From NCBI GenBank assembly GCA_963744255.1, contig CAVUSZ010000041.1:190172-254171 (forward strand): a stretch of 64,000 bases of DNA, in the 5' to 3' direction. The notes beneath the pieces were generated by a model. It did not search any database, had not been told where the DNA came from, and worked only from the letters and a program-made list of their open reading frames with translations. This DNA is from DATEDA01 sp963744255. Its GTDB lineage: Bacteria; Pseudomonadota; Gammaproteobacteria; Burkholderiales; SG8-39. Shown here in pieces: positions 16,455 through 25,086 of the stretch. The translations under genes and the position numbers were made by a program. Each line of letters begins with the position of its first letter. Position 1 is the first letter of the stretch.

Positions 16455-17495
16455 ATGCAAATGGTGGCAGAGAGCATCGATAAGCTGATCGGCGATACCC
16501 CGTTGATTCGCCTGAGCACGATTTCGAACGCCGACCAAGGCATCAATGTCTACGGCAAGCTGGAGTCGTTCAACCCGGGAAACAGCGTAAAGGATCGCAG
16601 CGCCCGGCAATTGATCGAGCAGGCGCAGCGCGACCACAAACTGACGGCCGGATCGGTGATCGTCGAGTCCACGTCCGGCAATATGGGGCACGCACTCGCG
16701 ATGCTGTGCGCGGTGCACAAGTATCGCTTTATCTGTGTCCTCGACCCCAAGACGCCCCGGAGCAACGTCACGCTGGTCAAGGCGTTCGGCGGGGAGGTCG
16801 AGATCGTGAATACACCCGACGAAACCGGCAGCTTCCAGAAAAAGCGGATCGCGGTCGCCAAGGCGATCGCCAGATCGCTGCCGAACTGCGTCAATTTGGA
16901 TCAATACAACAACCCCGCGGCGATCGATGCTCACTACTACGCGACCGGGCCCGAGATTTACCGGCAGCTCGACGGGCGAGTCGATGTATTGATCGGCAGC
17001 GCGAGCACCGGCAGCCATCTGAGCGGAATCGCGAAGTATCTGAAGGGGCGAGCCTCGAGCGTCCATATCATCGGCGTCGAGCCGATCGGATCGGTGGTGT
17101 TCGGCGGCGAATACAAGCCGCATCTGCAGAACGGCAGCGGCCTCAGCTTCAAGCCGGGAAACATCTTGACGTCCTTTGTCGATGAGGTGATCAAGGTGTC
17201 CGACCGTGACGCCTTCGCCGCTTGTCGCAGCATCGCGCGCAGCGAAGCCCTGCTGCTCGGTGGATCATCGGGCTCCGTCATCCACGCGGCTAAAGAGCAC
17301 ATACGGAAGGTCAGGTCGCCGTGCAACATCGTCGTGGTGCTGCCCGACGGCGGTCTGAAGTACCTCGACACGATCTACGACGATCAATGGTTGGAGAACC
17401 ATGACCTGGGCGAGCTGGCGTATGACGCGCTTGAACGGCGTGCGGCCGTCCAGCGGGTCGTACGGGAAGAACCGGCAGAGTTGTTGGTCGCTTGA
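16455..17495 (+). CDS. SbnA-like PLP enzyme (cysteine synthase superfamily)
   Basis: A beta-replacement enzyme of the O-acetylserine sulfhydrylase superfamily, 346 residues. The PLP lysine is K46 in NPGNSVKDRSA. The ESTSGNMGHALAM loop (about 74-86) binds the carboxylate. The Gly-rich phosphate loop of ordinary cysteine synthases is replaced by GSASTGSHLSG, and GSVVFGGEY, GGSSGSVIHA and LPDGGLKYLDTIYDDQWLE follow. This set matches SbnA of staphyloferrin B, which condenses O-phosphoserine with glutamate on the way to 2,3-diaminopropionate, more closely than CysK/CysM. Its usual partner, the SbnB dehydrogenase, is not seen in the window. It could supply a diaminopropionate-type unit or a related beta-substituted alanine. 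AGGAAA precedes the ATG. Confidence 0.88.
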   Translation: MQMVAESIDKLIGDTPLIRLSTISNADQGINVYGKLESFNPGNSVKDRSARQLIEQAQRDHKLTAGSVIVESTSGNMGHALAMLCAVHKYRFICVLDPKTPRSNVTLVKAFGGEVEIVNTPDETGSFQKKRIAVAKAIARSLPNCVNLDQYNNPAAIDAHYYATGPEIYRQLDGRVDVLIGSASTGSHLSGIAKYLKGRASSVHIIGVEPIGSVVFGGEYKPHLQNGSGLSFKPGNILTSFVDEVIKVSDRDAFAACRSIARSEALLLGGSSGSVIHAAKEHIRKVRSPCNIVVVLPDGGLKYLDTIYDDQWLENHDLGELAYDALERRAAVQRVVREEPAELLVA

Positions 17496-17532
17496 TGAAG
17501 CGGAATCTCCATAACACCAGAGCGAGTTGGCG

Positions 17533-18165
17533 ATGAAAGACGATCTCAGGACGGCGGAGCATGAGGCGGCCCGGTATCCAGTCGCCTTTCCCGAGCTGGG
17601 GGTGAGCGCCATATCCTATGGCTGGGCGCAGCACGTCGACGCGCGCCTCGAGACCGAGATCATCGCGCTCATGCGCGACGTAACCGCGTCGGCGCCCATC
17701 ATCGGGTTCGGGACCGCCATCGACGACGATGAAGCGGCGCTCTATATAAAGGAGCTGAACGAAAACTTGCGTGCGGGCAAATGCCGACTGCTGACCATTC
17801 GTACTAGCACCGGCAACCTGGTCGGCCTATGCAGTCTGCGGCGTAATCTCAATCCCAACAATCGGCACATCACCGATCTCGCGAAAGGCATGATCGCGGA
17901 GTCCTATCGCGGCAAGATCGTGCTGCCCGCGGCGTTCTACGAGATCGCCTTGCAGTGCGAACGAGACGGAGTGGAACTCCTTACGCTCGACGTCAGGGCC
18001 GATACGCCGGCCCAGCACGTGTGGGAGCGATTTGGCTTTCAGGTCTACGGCACGTTGCGCGATTATGCGCGCGTGAATGGCACGAGCTGCACGGGTCATT
18101 ACATGATGCAGAAAGTGAGCGATCTGAAGTCGCGGGCCTTGGCGCGCCTCGAGGCCAAGACCTGA
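17533..18165 (+). CDS. GNAT-family N-acetyltransferase
   Basis: A 210-residue acyl-CoA N-acyltransferase. The acetyl-CoA motif A region reads ITDLAKGMIAESYRGKIVLPAAF, where YRGKI stands in for the usual Q/RxxGxG loop. It is followed by LLTLDVRADTPAQHVWERFGFQVYGTLRDYARVNG, the typical C-terminal beta-strand, helix and GF turn. The ATG at 17533 is preferred to a TTG two codons earlier because AGAGCGAG sits at the right distance. It lies 37 bases after the SbnA-like gene, probably in the same operon. It could acetylate the diaminopropionate-like product or a late intermediate, or give self-resistance by acetylating the mature compound. Confidence 0.85.
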   Translation: MKDDLRTAEHEAARYPVAFPELGVSAISYGWAQHVDARLETEIIALMRDVTASAPIIGFGTAIDDDEAALYIKELNENLRAGKCRLLTIRTSTGNLVGLCSLRRNLNPNNRHITDLAKGMIAESYRGKIVLPAAFYEIALQCERDGVELLTLDVRADTPAQHVWERFGFQVYGTLRDYARVNGTSCTGHYMMQKVSDLKSRALARLEAKT

Positions 18166-18338
18166 GACATCCGCCGAACACTCGCAGGCTCGTCCCGCGG
18201 AACGGGTCGTCCTTGGCTCGCAGAAGCTGCGAACGGGGACGATCTCGACTATGCTTAACCGAGTCGTTCCATTGCAGCTCTGGCGAGTTTCGAGCGCGAG
18301 CGACGTGGATGACTTCGCTACTGGTCTAGTGAGAAACC

Positions 18339-19088
18339 ATGAATTTGGTCTCCTTGAAAGCAGTGGGCAAGGCCTATCGATTGGATGCCGTTCGCGTACC
18401 GGCGCTGACCGACGTGAACTTGGAAGTTCGCGCCGATCGCTTTACCGTCATCTCCGGCCCCTCAGGCAGCGGGAAGACCACGTTGCTGAACCTGATCGGC
18501 TGCATCGACCGGGCCGATAGCGGCGAAATCGTCATCGCCGGCAGGCGCGTGCAGGAATTGTCAGATGACGCCTTGTCGGATTTTCGCGCCCGGCATCTCG
18601 GCTTCATCTTCCAGAACTTCAATTTGCTGCCGGTGCTGACGGCGTACGAGAACATCGAGTACCCGCTATGGCTCGCGGGTGCGCCCGCGATCCAGCGCAA
18701 GGCACGCGTGGCGGCGCTGTTGGGGGCGGTTGAACTCGCCGATAAAGCGGACCGCCGGCCCGGCCAGCTCTCCGGAGGTCAGCGGCAACGGGTCGCGATC
18801 GCGCGCGCGCTGGCGCACGCGCCGCAGGTGGTATTGGCCGATGAGCCGACCGCCAATCTGGATAGTCAGACCGGCGCCGCCATCATCGCGCTCATGCGCG
18901 CGATGCAACGCGAACAACACATATCGTTCGTGATCTCGTCGCACGATCCACAGCTGCTGGCCGAGGCCGACGACGCGGTGCGGATTCACGACGGCCGCAT
19001 CACCGCCGTCGAGCGGCGCGACGCGGCCGGGAATCGCCCCGCTGCGCCGGTCGAACGCCCCGACCGTTACGCGAAGGTCGCCCGATGA
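18339..19088 (+). CDS. ABC transporter ATP-binding protein (LolD/MacB type)
   Basis: The ATPase subunit of a mechanotransmission-type ABC exporter. Walker A is GPSGSGKTTLL (about 45-55), the Q-loop lies in FIFQNFNLLPVLTAYEN, the signature is LSGGQRQRVAIARAL and Walker B is VVLADEPTANLD, followed by the H-loop in SSHDPQLL. The 249-residue length and the FNLLPVLTAYEN segment are typical of LolD/MacB ATPases, which do not drive ordinary solute pumping but pull substrates from the membrane or periplasm. The stop overlaps the start of the permease (19085), so the two are translationally coupled. With the permease, LolA-like protein and outer-membrane barrel it forms an export set. Confidence 0.95.
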   Translation: MNLVSLKAVGKAYRLDAVRVPALTDVNLEVRADRFTVISGPSGSGKTTLLNLIGCIDRADSGEIVIAGRRVQELSDDALSDFRARHLGFIFQNFNLLPVLTAYENIEYPLWLAGAPAIQRKARVAALLGAVELADKADRRPGQLSGGQRQRVAIARALAHAPQVVLADEPTANLDSQTGAAIIALMRAMQREQHISFVISSHDPQLLAEADDAVRIHDGRITAVERRDAAGNRPAAPVERPDRYAKVAR

Positions 19089-20458
19089 GGACGATCTCGC
19101 TCGCGTTGCGGAACTTGCTGCGCAACCGCCGCCGTTCGCTCACGACCGTGCTGGCGATGATCGTCGGCGTCCAGGCGGTGTTGATGTTCGGCGGCTTCAT
19201 CCGCAATATCACCTATGGCCTGCAAACCGATTACGTGAAGTTCGGCGGCCATCTGCAAATCCAGCGCAAGGGCTATTACCTGTACGGCGGAGCAAACCCC
19301 GCGGAGTACGGCATGGCCAACTACCAGCAGATCATCGACGCCGTAAAAGGCGATCCGGTGCTCGCGCCGATGTTGATCGTGGTCACGCCGACCTTGGAGC
19401 TGGGCGGTATCGCCGGCAACTTCGCCGCGGGGGTCTCGCGCACTGCGTTCTCGCGCGGCGTCGTCGTCGACGATCAGAACCGCATGCGCGAATGGAACGA
19501 CTACGCCTTTCCGGTACGGCTCGAGCCGCTTGCGTTGACCGGCACCAGCCCGGACTCGGCCGTGATCGGCATCGGGCTCGCCCGCGTGCTGCAACTGTGC
19601 GGGCCGCTCGACGTCAGCGACTGCAAGCAGCCGGACGCGGCGGATGGCGGCGCGGCAAGGACCTGCCGAGCGACATCGCTGACTTGGCCGGCCGGGAAAA
19701 TTCGCGGCGACACGCCGCCGCCGATGCTCGCATCGAATTGCTCGCCGCGAGCGCGCGCGGCGCGCCGAACGTCGCCGCGCTAACAGTCGTCAAGGCGGAG
19801 GATCAATTCGTGAAGGAGCTCGACGACGTGTTTGTCGGGCTGCATCTGTCGCAGGCCCAGCGGCTGGTCTACGGCGGCGACGCGCCGCGTGCGACCGCGA
19901 TCGTCGTGCAGCTCCAGCACACTGCGCAGATCCCAGCAGCCCGAGCGCGCCTGGAACAGCTCCTCGCCGACGAGCCGACCGAAGTGCATCGAATTCGACA
20001 CGCTCAATCCGTTCTACGGCCAAGCGCTCGCCATGTTCGGCACGATCTTCGGGTTCATCGCCATCCTGATCGCCGCGATCGTGTTGTTCACGATCAGCAA
20101 TACCATGAGCATGGCGGTCGTCGAGCGCACGACCGAGATCGGCACTTTGCGCGCGATGGGATTGCGCAGCCGCGGCATCCGGCGGTTGTTCGTCTGCGAG
20201 GGGACGGTGCTCGGCGTCATCGGGGCGGTGCTGGGAGTGTTGATCGCGGCGGCGCTCGCCGGGCTGATCAACCATAGCGGAATCACCTGGACCCCGCCTG
20301 GACGATCGCCAGTGCCGCTGATCATTCGCGTCTGGGGCGAAACGGCGCTCATGGCGGGTACCGTGCTCGTGTTGATCCAGGTGGCCGCGATATCGGCCTG
20401 GTGGCCCGCCCTGCGGGCGTCGCGCATGAATATCGTCGAAGCGCTGCGCCATGTGTAA
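19085..20458 (+). CDS. ABC transporter permease (FtsX/LolC/E-like), two compensating frameshifts
   Basis: The membrane partner of the preceding ATPase. It begins RTISLALRNLLRNRRRSLTTVLAMIVG (first membrane helix, about residues 12-35), followed by a periplasmic domain. The frame shifts near 19640-19660, where the coding text continues in another frame (LPSDIADLAGRENSRR, then LDDVFVGLHLSQAQRLVYGG and LQHTAQIPAARARLEQL). It shifts back near 19985 to the original frame (IEFDTLNPFYGQALAMFGTI) and ends with three membrane helices (TISNTMSMAVVERTTEIGTLRAMG, LGVIGAVLGVLIAAALAG, VLVLIQVAAISAWW). Two opposite single-base changes that restore the frame look like sequencing or assembly errors, but a recent pseudogene is possible. 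If intact, the product is about 457 residues, normal for the family. Confidence 0.8.
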
Positions 20459-21254
20459 GACGGGTTCCATCGCCGAACGCACGAGCGCAGCGACCGCTCT
20501 GGTCGCCCTATTGCTGGTGTCATTCCTCGATATCGCCTATGCGGGCCCCGACGCGCAAGCGATCCTCGCCGCGAGCGACGCCATCCGCAACCCGGGCAAG
20601 CCGTTTGCGCTCACGACCTCACTGACCGAATACCGGGACGGCAAGCGCACCGACGGCAACACATTGACTGTCTATTCGCGCGCCGACGGAAGAAGCGGCC
20701 AGTTCCGCAGCCTAATTCGCTTCGTCGACCCGCCGCGTGACACCGACAAGCTGATGCTCAAGAGCGGCAACGACCTGTGGTTTTACGATCCTTCGAGCAA
20801 AGCAACCATGCGCGTCTCGCCGCAACAGCGGCTGCTCGGGCAGGCGGCGAACGGTGATGTGGTGACGGTCGATCTGGCGAAGGACTACAAGGCCGCGCTC
20901 GCGGGCGAAGAAGACGTTCAAGACGGGGACCGCAAGACGCGCCGCTGCTATAAACTCGCGCTCGCCGCGGCGGCCCCCGACGTCACGTATCACCGCGTCG
21001 AGATGTGGGTCGACGTGTCGGACAACCGTCCGGTCAAAGGGCGCTTCTACAGCGAAAGCGGCCAGCTGTTGAAGACGGCGTACTACCGCCGCTACCAGCC
21101 AGAACTCGGCGTGGAACGGCCGACGGAAACGGTCATCATCGACGGCTTGAATCCGAAGTGGGTGACGGTTATGCGCTTCAGCGACTATGCGTTTCGCGAT
21201 GTACCGGAAACGTGGCTGCAGCGCGATTACCTACCGCGTTTCAAGCCCGAGTGA
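20451..21254 (+). CDS. LolA-like outer-membrane lipoprotein-sorting protein
   Basis: A 267-residue periplasmic protein of the LolA/LolB-like unclosed-barrel fold that carries lipids or lipopeptides. It has a signal peptide (TALVALLLVSFLDIAYA, cleavage near residue 31), then the family text DAQAILAASDAIRNPGKPF, RFVDPPRDTDKLMLKSGNDLWFYDPSSK, MRVSPQQRLLGQAANGDV and KTAYYRRYQPELG. The start overlaps the end of the permease gene by eight bases, which supports a single transport operon. In this setting it would accept cargo from the ABC transporter in the periplasm and pass it to the outer membrane. The cargo may be the cluster's lipopeptide, but this is inference from gene order. Confidence 0.87.
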   Translation: MCKTGSIAERTSAATALVALLLVSFLDIAYAGPDAQAILAASDAIRNPGKPFALTTSLTEYRDGKRTDGNTLTVYSRADGRSGQFRSLIRFVDPPRDTDKLMLKSGNDLWFYDPSSKATMRVSPQQRLLGQAANGDVVTVDLAKDYKAALAGEEDVQDGDRKTRRCYKLALAAAAPDVTYHRVEMWVDVSDNRPVKGRFYSESGQLLKTAYYRRYQPELGVERPTETVIIDGLNPKWVTVMRFSDYAFRDVPETWLQRDYLPRFKPE

Positions 21255-21255
21255 T

Positions 21256-22503
21256 GTGCGTGTTCTCGCGCTGACATTGCTCCTGGCCGCCAACGCCGCA
21301 TCGGCTCAAGATCCGGACGCCGACGCGCTCGACCTCGCCGACCAGACGGGAACGGAAGTGCGGTCGGTGGGTAATTGGCGCGCATTCGTGGAAGGTGCCC
21401 TCATCGGCGCCGCCCCGCGCAGCGGCGGCTCCACGCAACACGCGCAGCGGCTCTCAGTCGACGTCCATTACGAAAAAGCGTTTGCGCCGCAGTGGCGCTT
21501 CGTGTTCGCGGACCGGCTCGACCTCACCTGGCGCGGCGCGCCGACCTACGACGACTTCATCAACACGTTCATAGAGGCCTATGTCAGCTGGCAACCGCAC
21601 ACTGACCTCCTCTTCGACCTCGGACGCGTAAACCAGCGCTATGGCGTGGCGGCCGGCTACAACCCCACGGACTACTTTCGCGCTAACGCGGTGCGTTCCG
21701 TGGTGTCGATCAATCCGGTCAGCCTGCGGGAAAATCGGCTCGGAACCGCGATGGTACGCGGTCAGACCCTATGGCCCGGCGGCTCGCTCACCGGGCTGTA
21801 CGCGCCGAAGCTGGCCGACGAACCGAACGACAATCCGTTCAGTCCGGACTTCGGGGCGACGAACAATCGGAACCAGTGGCTGATCGCCTTCAGCCACAAA
21901 CTCACCGACGACCTCAGTCCGCAGCTGCTGTTGTACGACAGCGACCGCAGCTCTCCGCAACTCGGCCTGAACGTGACGACGCTCCTCAGCGACGCGGTCG
22001 TGGGATACCTCGAGTATTCCGGCGGCCGCAGCACCTCGCTCGCCGCGCAGGCGCTGGCGCTGCCGGAGGACCCCACGTTCCGCTCGCGGCTCGCCACGGG
22101 TGTGACGTATACGGCGCCCATCAAGCTCTCGGTCACGCTGGAATACCAATACAACGGCGCGGGCGCCGATCAAGCCGAGTGGGACGCGCTGCGCCAGGGA
22201 CCGCCGAGCGCCTATGCTCAGTACCGGCAGTACGCCGCAAGGCAACAGGATCTGCCGACCACGCAAAACGCGTTTCTGTACGCGCGGTGGCCGGATGCCG
22301 GCATGCCCCGTCTCGACTTTAGCGCCATGCTGCGCTACGACATACTGGACCACAGCTACCTTTCCTGGCTGGAGGCGCGCTACCACTGGAGTCAGGTCGA
22401 CTTGGCGCTGCAATGGCAGCGCAACGTCGGCACGCCTACCAGCCAGTATGGCGCGCTGGAATCGAGCTGGATTTGGCAACTCGTCCTCACGTATTTTTTC
22501 TGA
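21256..22503 (+). CDS. Outer-membrane beta-barrel protein
   Basis: A 415-residue protein that begins with a short signal peptide (VRVLALTLLLAANAASA, cut before QDPD) and continues as alternating amphipathic strands rich in Tyr, Trp, Arg and Asp. It ends WIWQLVLTYFF; a C-terminal phenylalanine is the usual BamA recognition signal. The GTG at 21256, one base after the previous stop, is chosen because it places the signal peptide at the very N-terminus; an upstream ATG (21187) would bury it. Segments such as RVNQRYGVAAGYNPTDYF resemble barrels found next to LolA-like proteins and FtsX-type transporters. It is probably the outer-membrane component of this export set. Its exact function is unknown. 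Confidence 0.82.
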   Translation: MRVLALTLLLAANAASAQDPDADALDLADQTGTEVRSVGNWRAFVEGALIGAAPRSGGSTQHAQRLSVDVHYEKAFAPQWRFVFADRLDLTWRGAPTYDDFINTFIEAYVSWQPHTDLLFDLGRVNQRYGVAAGYNPTDYFRANAVRSVVSINPVSLRENRLGTAMVRGQTLWPGGSLTGLYAPKLADEPNDNPFSPDFGATNNRNQWLIAFSHKLTDDLSPQLLLYDSDRSSPQLGLNVTTLLSDAVVGYLEYSGGRSTSLAAQALALPEDPTFRSRLATGVTYTAPIKLSVTLEYQYNGAGADQAEWDALRQGPPSAYAQYRQYAARQQDLPTTQNAFLYARWPDAGMPRLDFSAMLRYDILDHSYLSWLEARYHWSQVDLALQWQRNVGTPTSQYGALESSWIWQLVLTYFF

Positions 22504-22523
22504 AGGGCATTCAATGATGGGTT

Positions 22524-23237
22524 ATGCAATCAGAGCAGCGTGTTTCTAAGGCCGGCGGCGTGTCGGCCATTGTGGGCGCGGTCGTCCTAATGGTGGCGAC
22601 TTGGCTACACCCGTTGGACGCGCATCCGGCAGACGCGCGCGCAGCTTTCGCCGAGTACGCCGCCGACCGGTTTTGGGTGGCCTCTCACCTCGGACAGCTC
22701 GCCGGCGTCGCACTCATCAGCGCAGGATTGCTGGCGCTCGCTTGGCGGCTGCGCCAGGGGCAAGGCGGCATGTGGGCGAGCTTGGGAGCAGTTGGCGTGG
22801 TCGTCAGCCTCGCTATCGGGGGAGTCTTGCAAGCGGTGGACGGTATCGCGCTGAAGGTGATGGTGGATCGCCTTGCGAGCGCCGCGCCGGAGGCGCAACC
22901 GGCGATCTTCGAGGCGGTTTTCGCCGTGCGGCAAATCGAAATCGGCCTGGGCAGCGTCATGGCCGTATTTCTCGGGCTGGCGGCGGTGTGCTATGGCTTG
23001 GCGCAGCGCTCCGATGCCGCGACACCGAATTGGCTGGGATGGCTTGCCATAGCGAGCGGTGCTGCGACGTTCGCGGCGGGGATCGTGCAAGCGCACCTCG
23101 GCTTTGCGGATGCGACCATGGCGGTCAGCATGCCCGGGAGCGTTTTGCTGTCGCTATGGGTGATCCTGGCCGGATTGCACCTGTTGCGCGGGCGCGCCAA
23201 AGTCGGGCCGGGCGCACCACGGCAGGACGCTGCGTGA
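22524..23237 (+). CDS. Integral membrane protein, DUF4386-like
   Basis: A 237-residue protein with about six hydrophobic segments: VSAIVGAVVLMVATWL, LGQLAGVALISAGLLAL, WASLGAVGVVVSLAIGG, IGLGSVMAVFLGLAAVCYG, WLAIASGAATFAAGIV and VLLSLWVILAGLHLL. This topology and the short loops fit the DUF4386 family of unknown function. The N-terminus starts MQSEQRVSKAG. It follows the barrel gene by 20 bases on the same strand and may be the last gene of the transport operon. It could protect the producer membrane or assist export, but nothing in the sequence shows this. Confidence 0.7.
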   Translation: MQSEQRVSKAGGVSAIVGAVVLMVATWLHPLDAHPADARAAFAEYAADRFWVASHLGQLAGVALISAGLLALAWRLRQGQGGMWASLGAVGVVVSLAIGGVLQAVDGIALKVMVDRLASAAPEAQPAIFEAVFAVRQIEIGLGSVMAVFLGLAAVCYGLAQRSDAATPNWLGWLAIASGAATFAAGIVQAHLGFADATMAVSMPGSVLLSLWVILAGLHLLRGRAKVGPGAPRQDAA

Positions 23238-23240
23238 CGC

Positions 23241-23519
23241 CTAGACGGCGCTCTGCTCCGCGACCGGCCGCAACGAGGAAATCAATGCGAGGGCATCGCC
23301 GACGGTTTGCATGTTGGCAATCGTATCGGCGTGCTCGGTCAGGCTGACGCCGAAGAACTCTTCGCAGAGCGTCATCAGCGATACCAACGAAATCGAGTCG
23401 ATCATCAGGTCGTTCGTGATGCTCGTCTCCCTGCCGATAGCGGCCGGATCGATCGGGATCGCGACGATCTGCTTGACCAGCGCGACAAAATCACCGAGCA
23501 GAGCGGTGTCGTCTTTCAT
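23241..23519 (-). CDS. Acyl/peptidyl carrier protein
   Basis: A free-standing carrier protein of 92 residues. The serine that receives phosphopantetheine is in LMIDSISLVSL (about residue 42), the usual LxxDSxxxv/l motif. It is preceded by a first helix (DFVALVKQIVAIPID) and followed by LCEEFFGVSLTEHADTIANMQTVGDAL. Its start overlaps the stop of the AMP ligase by four bases (ATGA type), so it is translationally coupled to that ligase, which most likely loads it. With the ligase and the diiron oxidase upstream it forms a three-gene cassette opposite to the main assembly line. Confidence 0.92.
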   Translation of the reverse strand: MKDDTALLGDFVALVKQIVAIPIDPAAIGRETSITNDLMIDSISLVSLMTLCEEFFGVSLTEHADTIANMQTVGDALALISSLRPVAEQSAV

Positions 23520-25072
23520 ACCGCGGTCTCATGAATGTGGTCGACGTTGCGCAGACGGTTTTCCAGAAACGCTTGGTGGATCGCCCGCCGGTTGAGCTTC
23601 ATGTTCTTGGTGCGCAGGCCGTTCTCGATGCTGAAGTCCTGCGGGGTGAAAACGATCTGCTTCACCCGCTGGCAAACCGGCAGGTGCTCGTTGATGTCGC
23701 TGATCGCGCGGCGGAGTTCGCTTGTCACGGCGGCGTCGCCCGAGTTCTGCAGCGACACGATCGCCGTGATGCCCGGGATGCCATCGCCCCCCAGAACGAC
23801 CGCGACCTTCACGCGCGGATCGCGCTGAATGAGCGATTCGATCGGCTCGGGATGAAACTTCTCGCCGGCTTTGGTGATGATCGCGTCTTTTTTCCTGCCG
23901 ATGATGGTGAGGAAGCCGGTGTCGTCGAAGGCGGCGATGTCGCCGGTTGCGACCGAGTTCGGGGCGATGAACGTGGCGCGTGCATCCTCCTCGGCGGCCT
24001 CGAAGTAGCCGAGGGAAAGCAGCGCATCGCGCGTGACGATCACTTCGCCCTCCGCGGTCAGGCTGACGCTGCCCGGCTCGGCGGGTGTGCCGACAGTGCC
24101 GACCTTCACGCAACCGGGTTTGTTCCACGCCACCATGCCCGCTTCCGTGATGCCAAACGCTTCGTACAGGGGGATCCCATGGTGCCAAAAGAAGTCGAGC
24201 GTCTGCCTTCTGATGGGCGCCATGCCGGTGACCAGGTAGCGGATGTTCCCGCCCAACAGGGCTGACAACCGATCGGCCGTGCTCGACGCCGCCTGTTCGG
24301 CGCCGGACTTTGGATTGATGGTCGCCTGCGCGAGGGCGTGCAGCGACTCGTAAAAGACGGGCGGCGCGATCACGTAGGTCGGCCGGTGCTTCTTCAGACC
24401 AGGAAAGAGCTGCGGGTACGGCACGTAAACGAAATCGATGGCGTGATAGAGGCAGAAGTAGTAGGCCATCCGCTGCTGATAGTTTGCGAACGGCAAGAAC
24501 GTCAAAAAGCGATCGCCGTCCCGGACGCCAAAGGCGGCTTCGTACAAGTCCAGCAATCGCTCGGTGCCGGGTGCGCTGATGATCAGTCCTTTGGTCTTGC
24601 CGGTCGTACCGGAACTGAAAACGAGGGAATGCGTGCCGGGAGCGTGGCCGGTACGCGCGCGCGCCACGGCCCGCTTGCCGTTCGCCGCGCCAAGCGCGCC
24701 GATATCGAGGACGTCCTCGCGCGCGAGCACATCGCTCGACACCCATTCCCGGTCCACGGCGAGCAAATCCAAGGCGTAGCGATCGATCGACGGCGCGATC
24801 GATCCGGCGCAGCGCTCTTGCGGGAGTGCGACCGATACCGCGTCGAGCCTGAGGGTTGCCAGGTCCCACAGCATCCATGTGTACGAGCTGGGCGCGAGGA
24901 TTCCGACGCGGCACCCGGGCGTAACGCCAATTTGCTTGAGGCGCTCCGCGAGGCGGACCGTGTCGCGGTGCAGCTCGTCGAACGTGCGCACCGTTTCCTG
25001 GCCGCGCTCAGAGACGAAAATGAGCTTCGCCGTCCGGCCCTGGAGGCGCCCCAGGATCTGAGCTAAACGCAT
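23516..25072 (-). CDS. AMP-dependent acyl ligase (loads the adjacent ACP)
   Basis: An adenylate-forming enzyme of 518 residues with a full set of core motifs: LVFSSGTTGKTKG (A3), LYEAFGITEAGMV (A5), ATGDIAAFDDTGFLTIIGRKKD (A7-A8) and GLRTKNMKLNRRAI (A10, catalytic lysine). This contrasts with the two broken A domains of the NRPSs. The layout is closer to fatty acyl-CoA synthetases than to amino-acid A domains, but the substrate pocket is not obvious by eye. It is coupled to the ACP gene (overlap) and 14 bases downstream of the diiron oxidase gene. A likely role is to activate a small acid or fatty acid and tether it to the ACP for oxidation. It could alternatively charge an NRPS carrier in trans. 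Confidence 0.9.
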   Translation of the reverse strand: MRLAQILGRLQGRTAKLIFVSERGQETVRTFDELHRDTVRLAERLKQIGVTPGCRVGILAPSSYTWMLWDLATLRLDAVSVALPQERCAGSIAPSIDRYALDLLAVDREWVSSDVLAREDVLDIGALGAANGKRAVARARTGHAPGTHSLVFSSGTTGKTKGLIISAPGTERLLDLYEAAFGVRDGDRFLTFLPFANYQQRMAYYFCLYHAIDFVYVPYPQLFPGLKKHRPTYVIAPPVFYESLHALAQATINPKSGAEQAASSTADRLSALLGGNIRYLVTGMAPIRRQTLDFFWHHGIPLYEAFGITEAGMVAWNKPGCVKVGTVGTPAEPGSVSLTAEGEVIVTRDALLSLGYFEAAEEDARATFIAPNSVATGDIAAFDDTGFLTIIGRKKDAIITKAGEKFHPEPIESLIQRDPRVKVAVVLGGDGIPGITAIVSLQNSGDAAVTSELRRAISDINEHLPVCQRVKQIVFTPQDFSIENGLRTKNMKLNRRAIHQAFLENRLRNVDHIHETAV

Positions 25073-25086
25073 GGCCGCTGCTCGCG

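Noticed and set aside
18175..18206. A roughly 32-base similarity to 47883-47917 (both contain CGAACACTCG and GCGGAACG)
   Set aside because: Short and imperfect, no IS end recognised, and other copies were not found, so it may be coincidence. A genome-wide search for the motif would decide.
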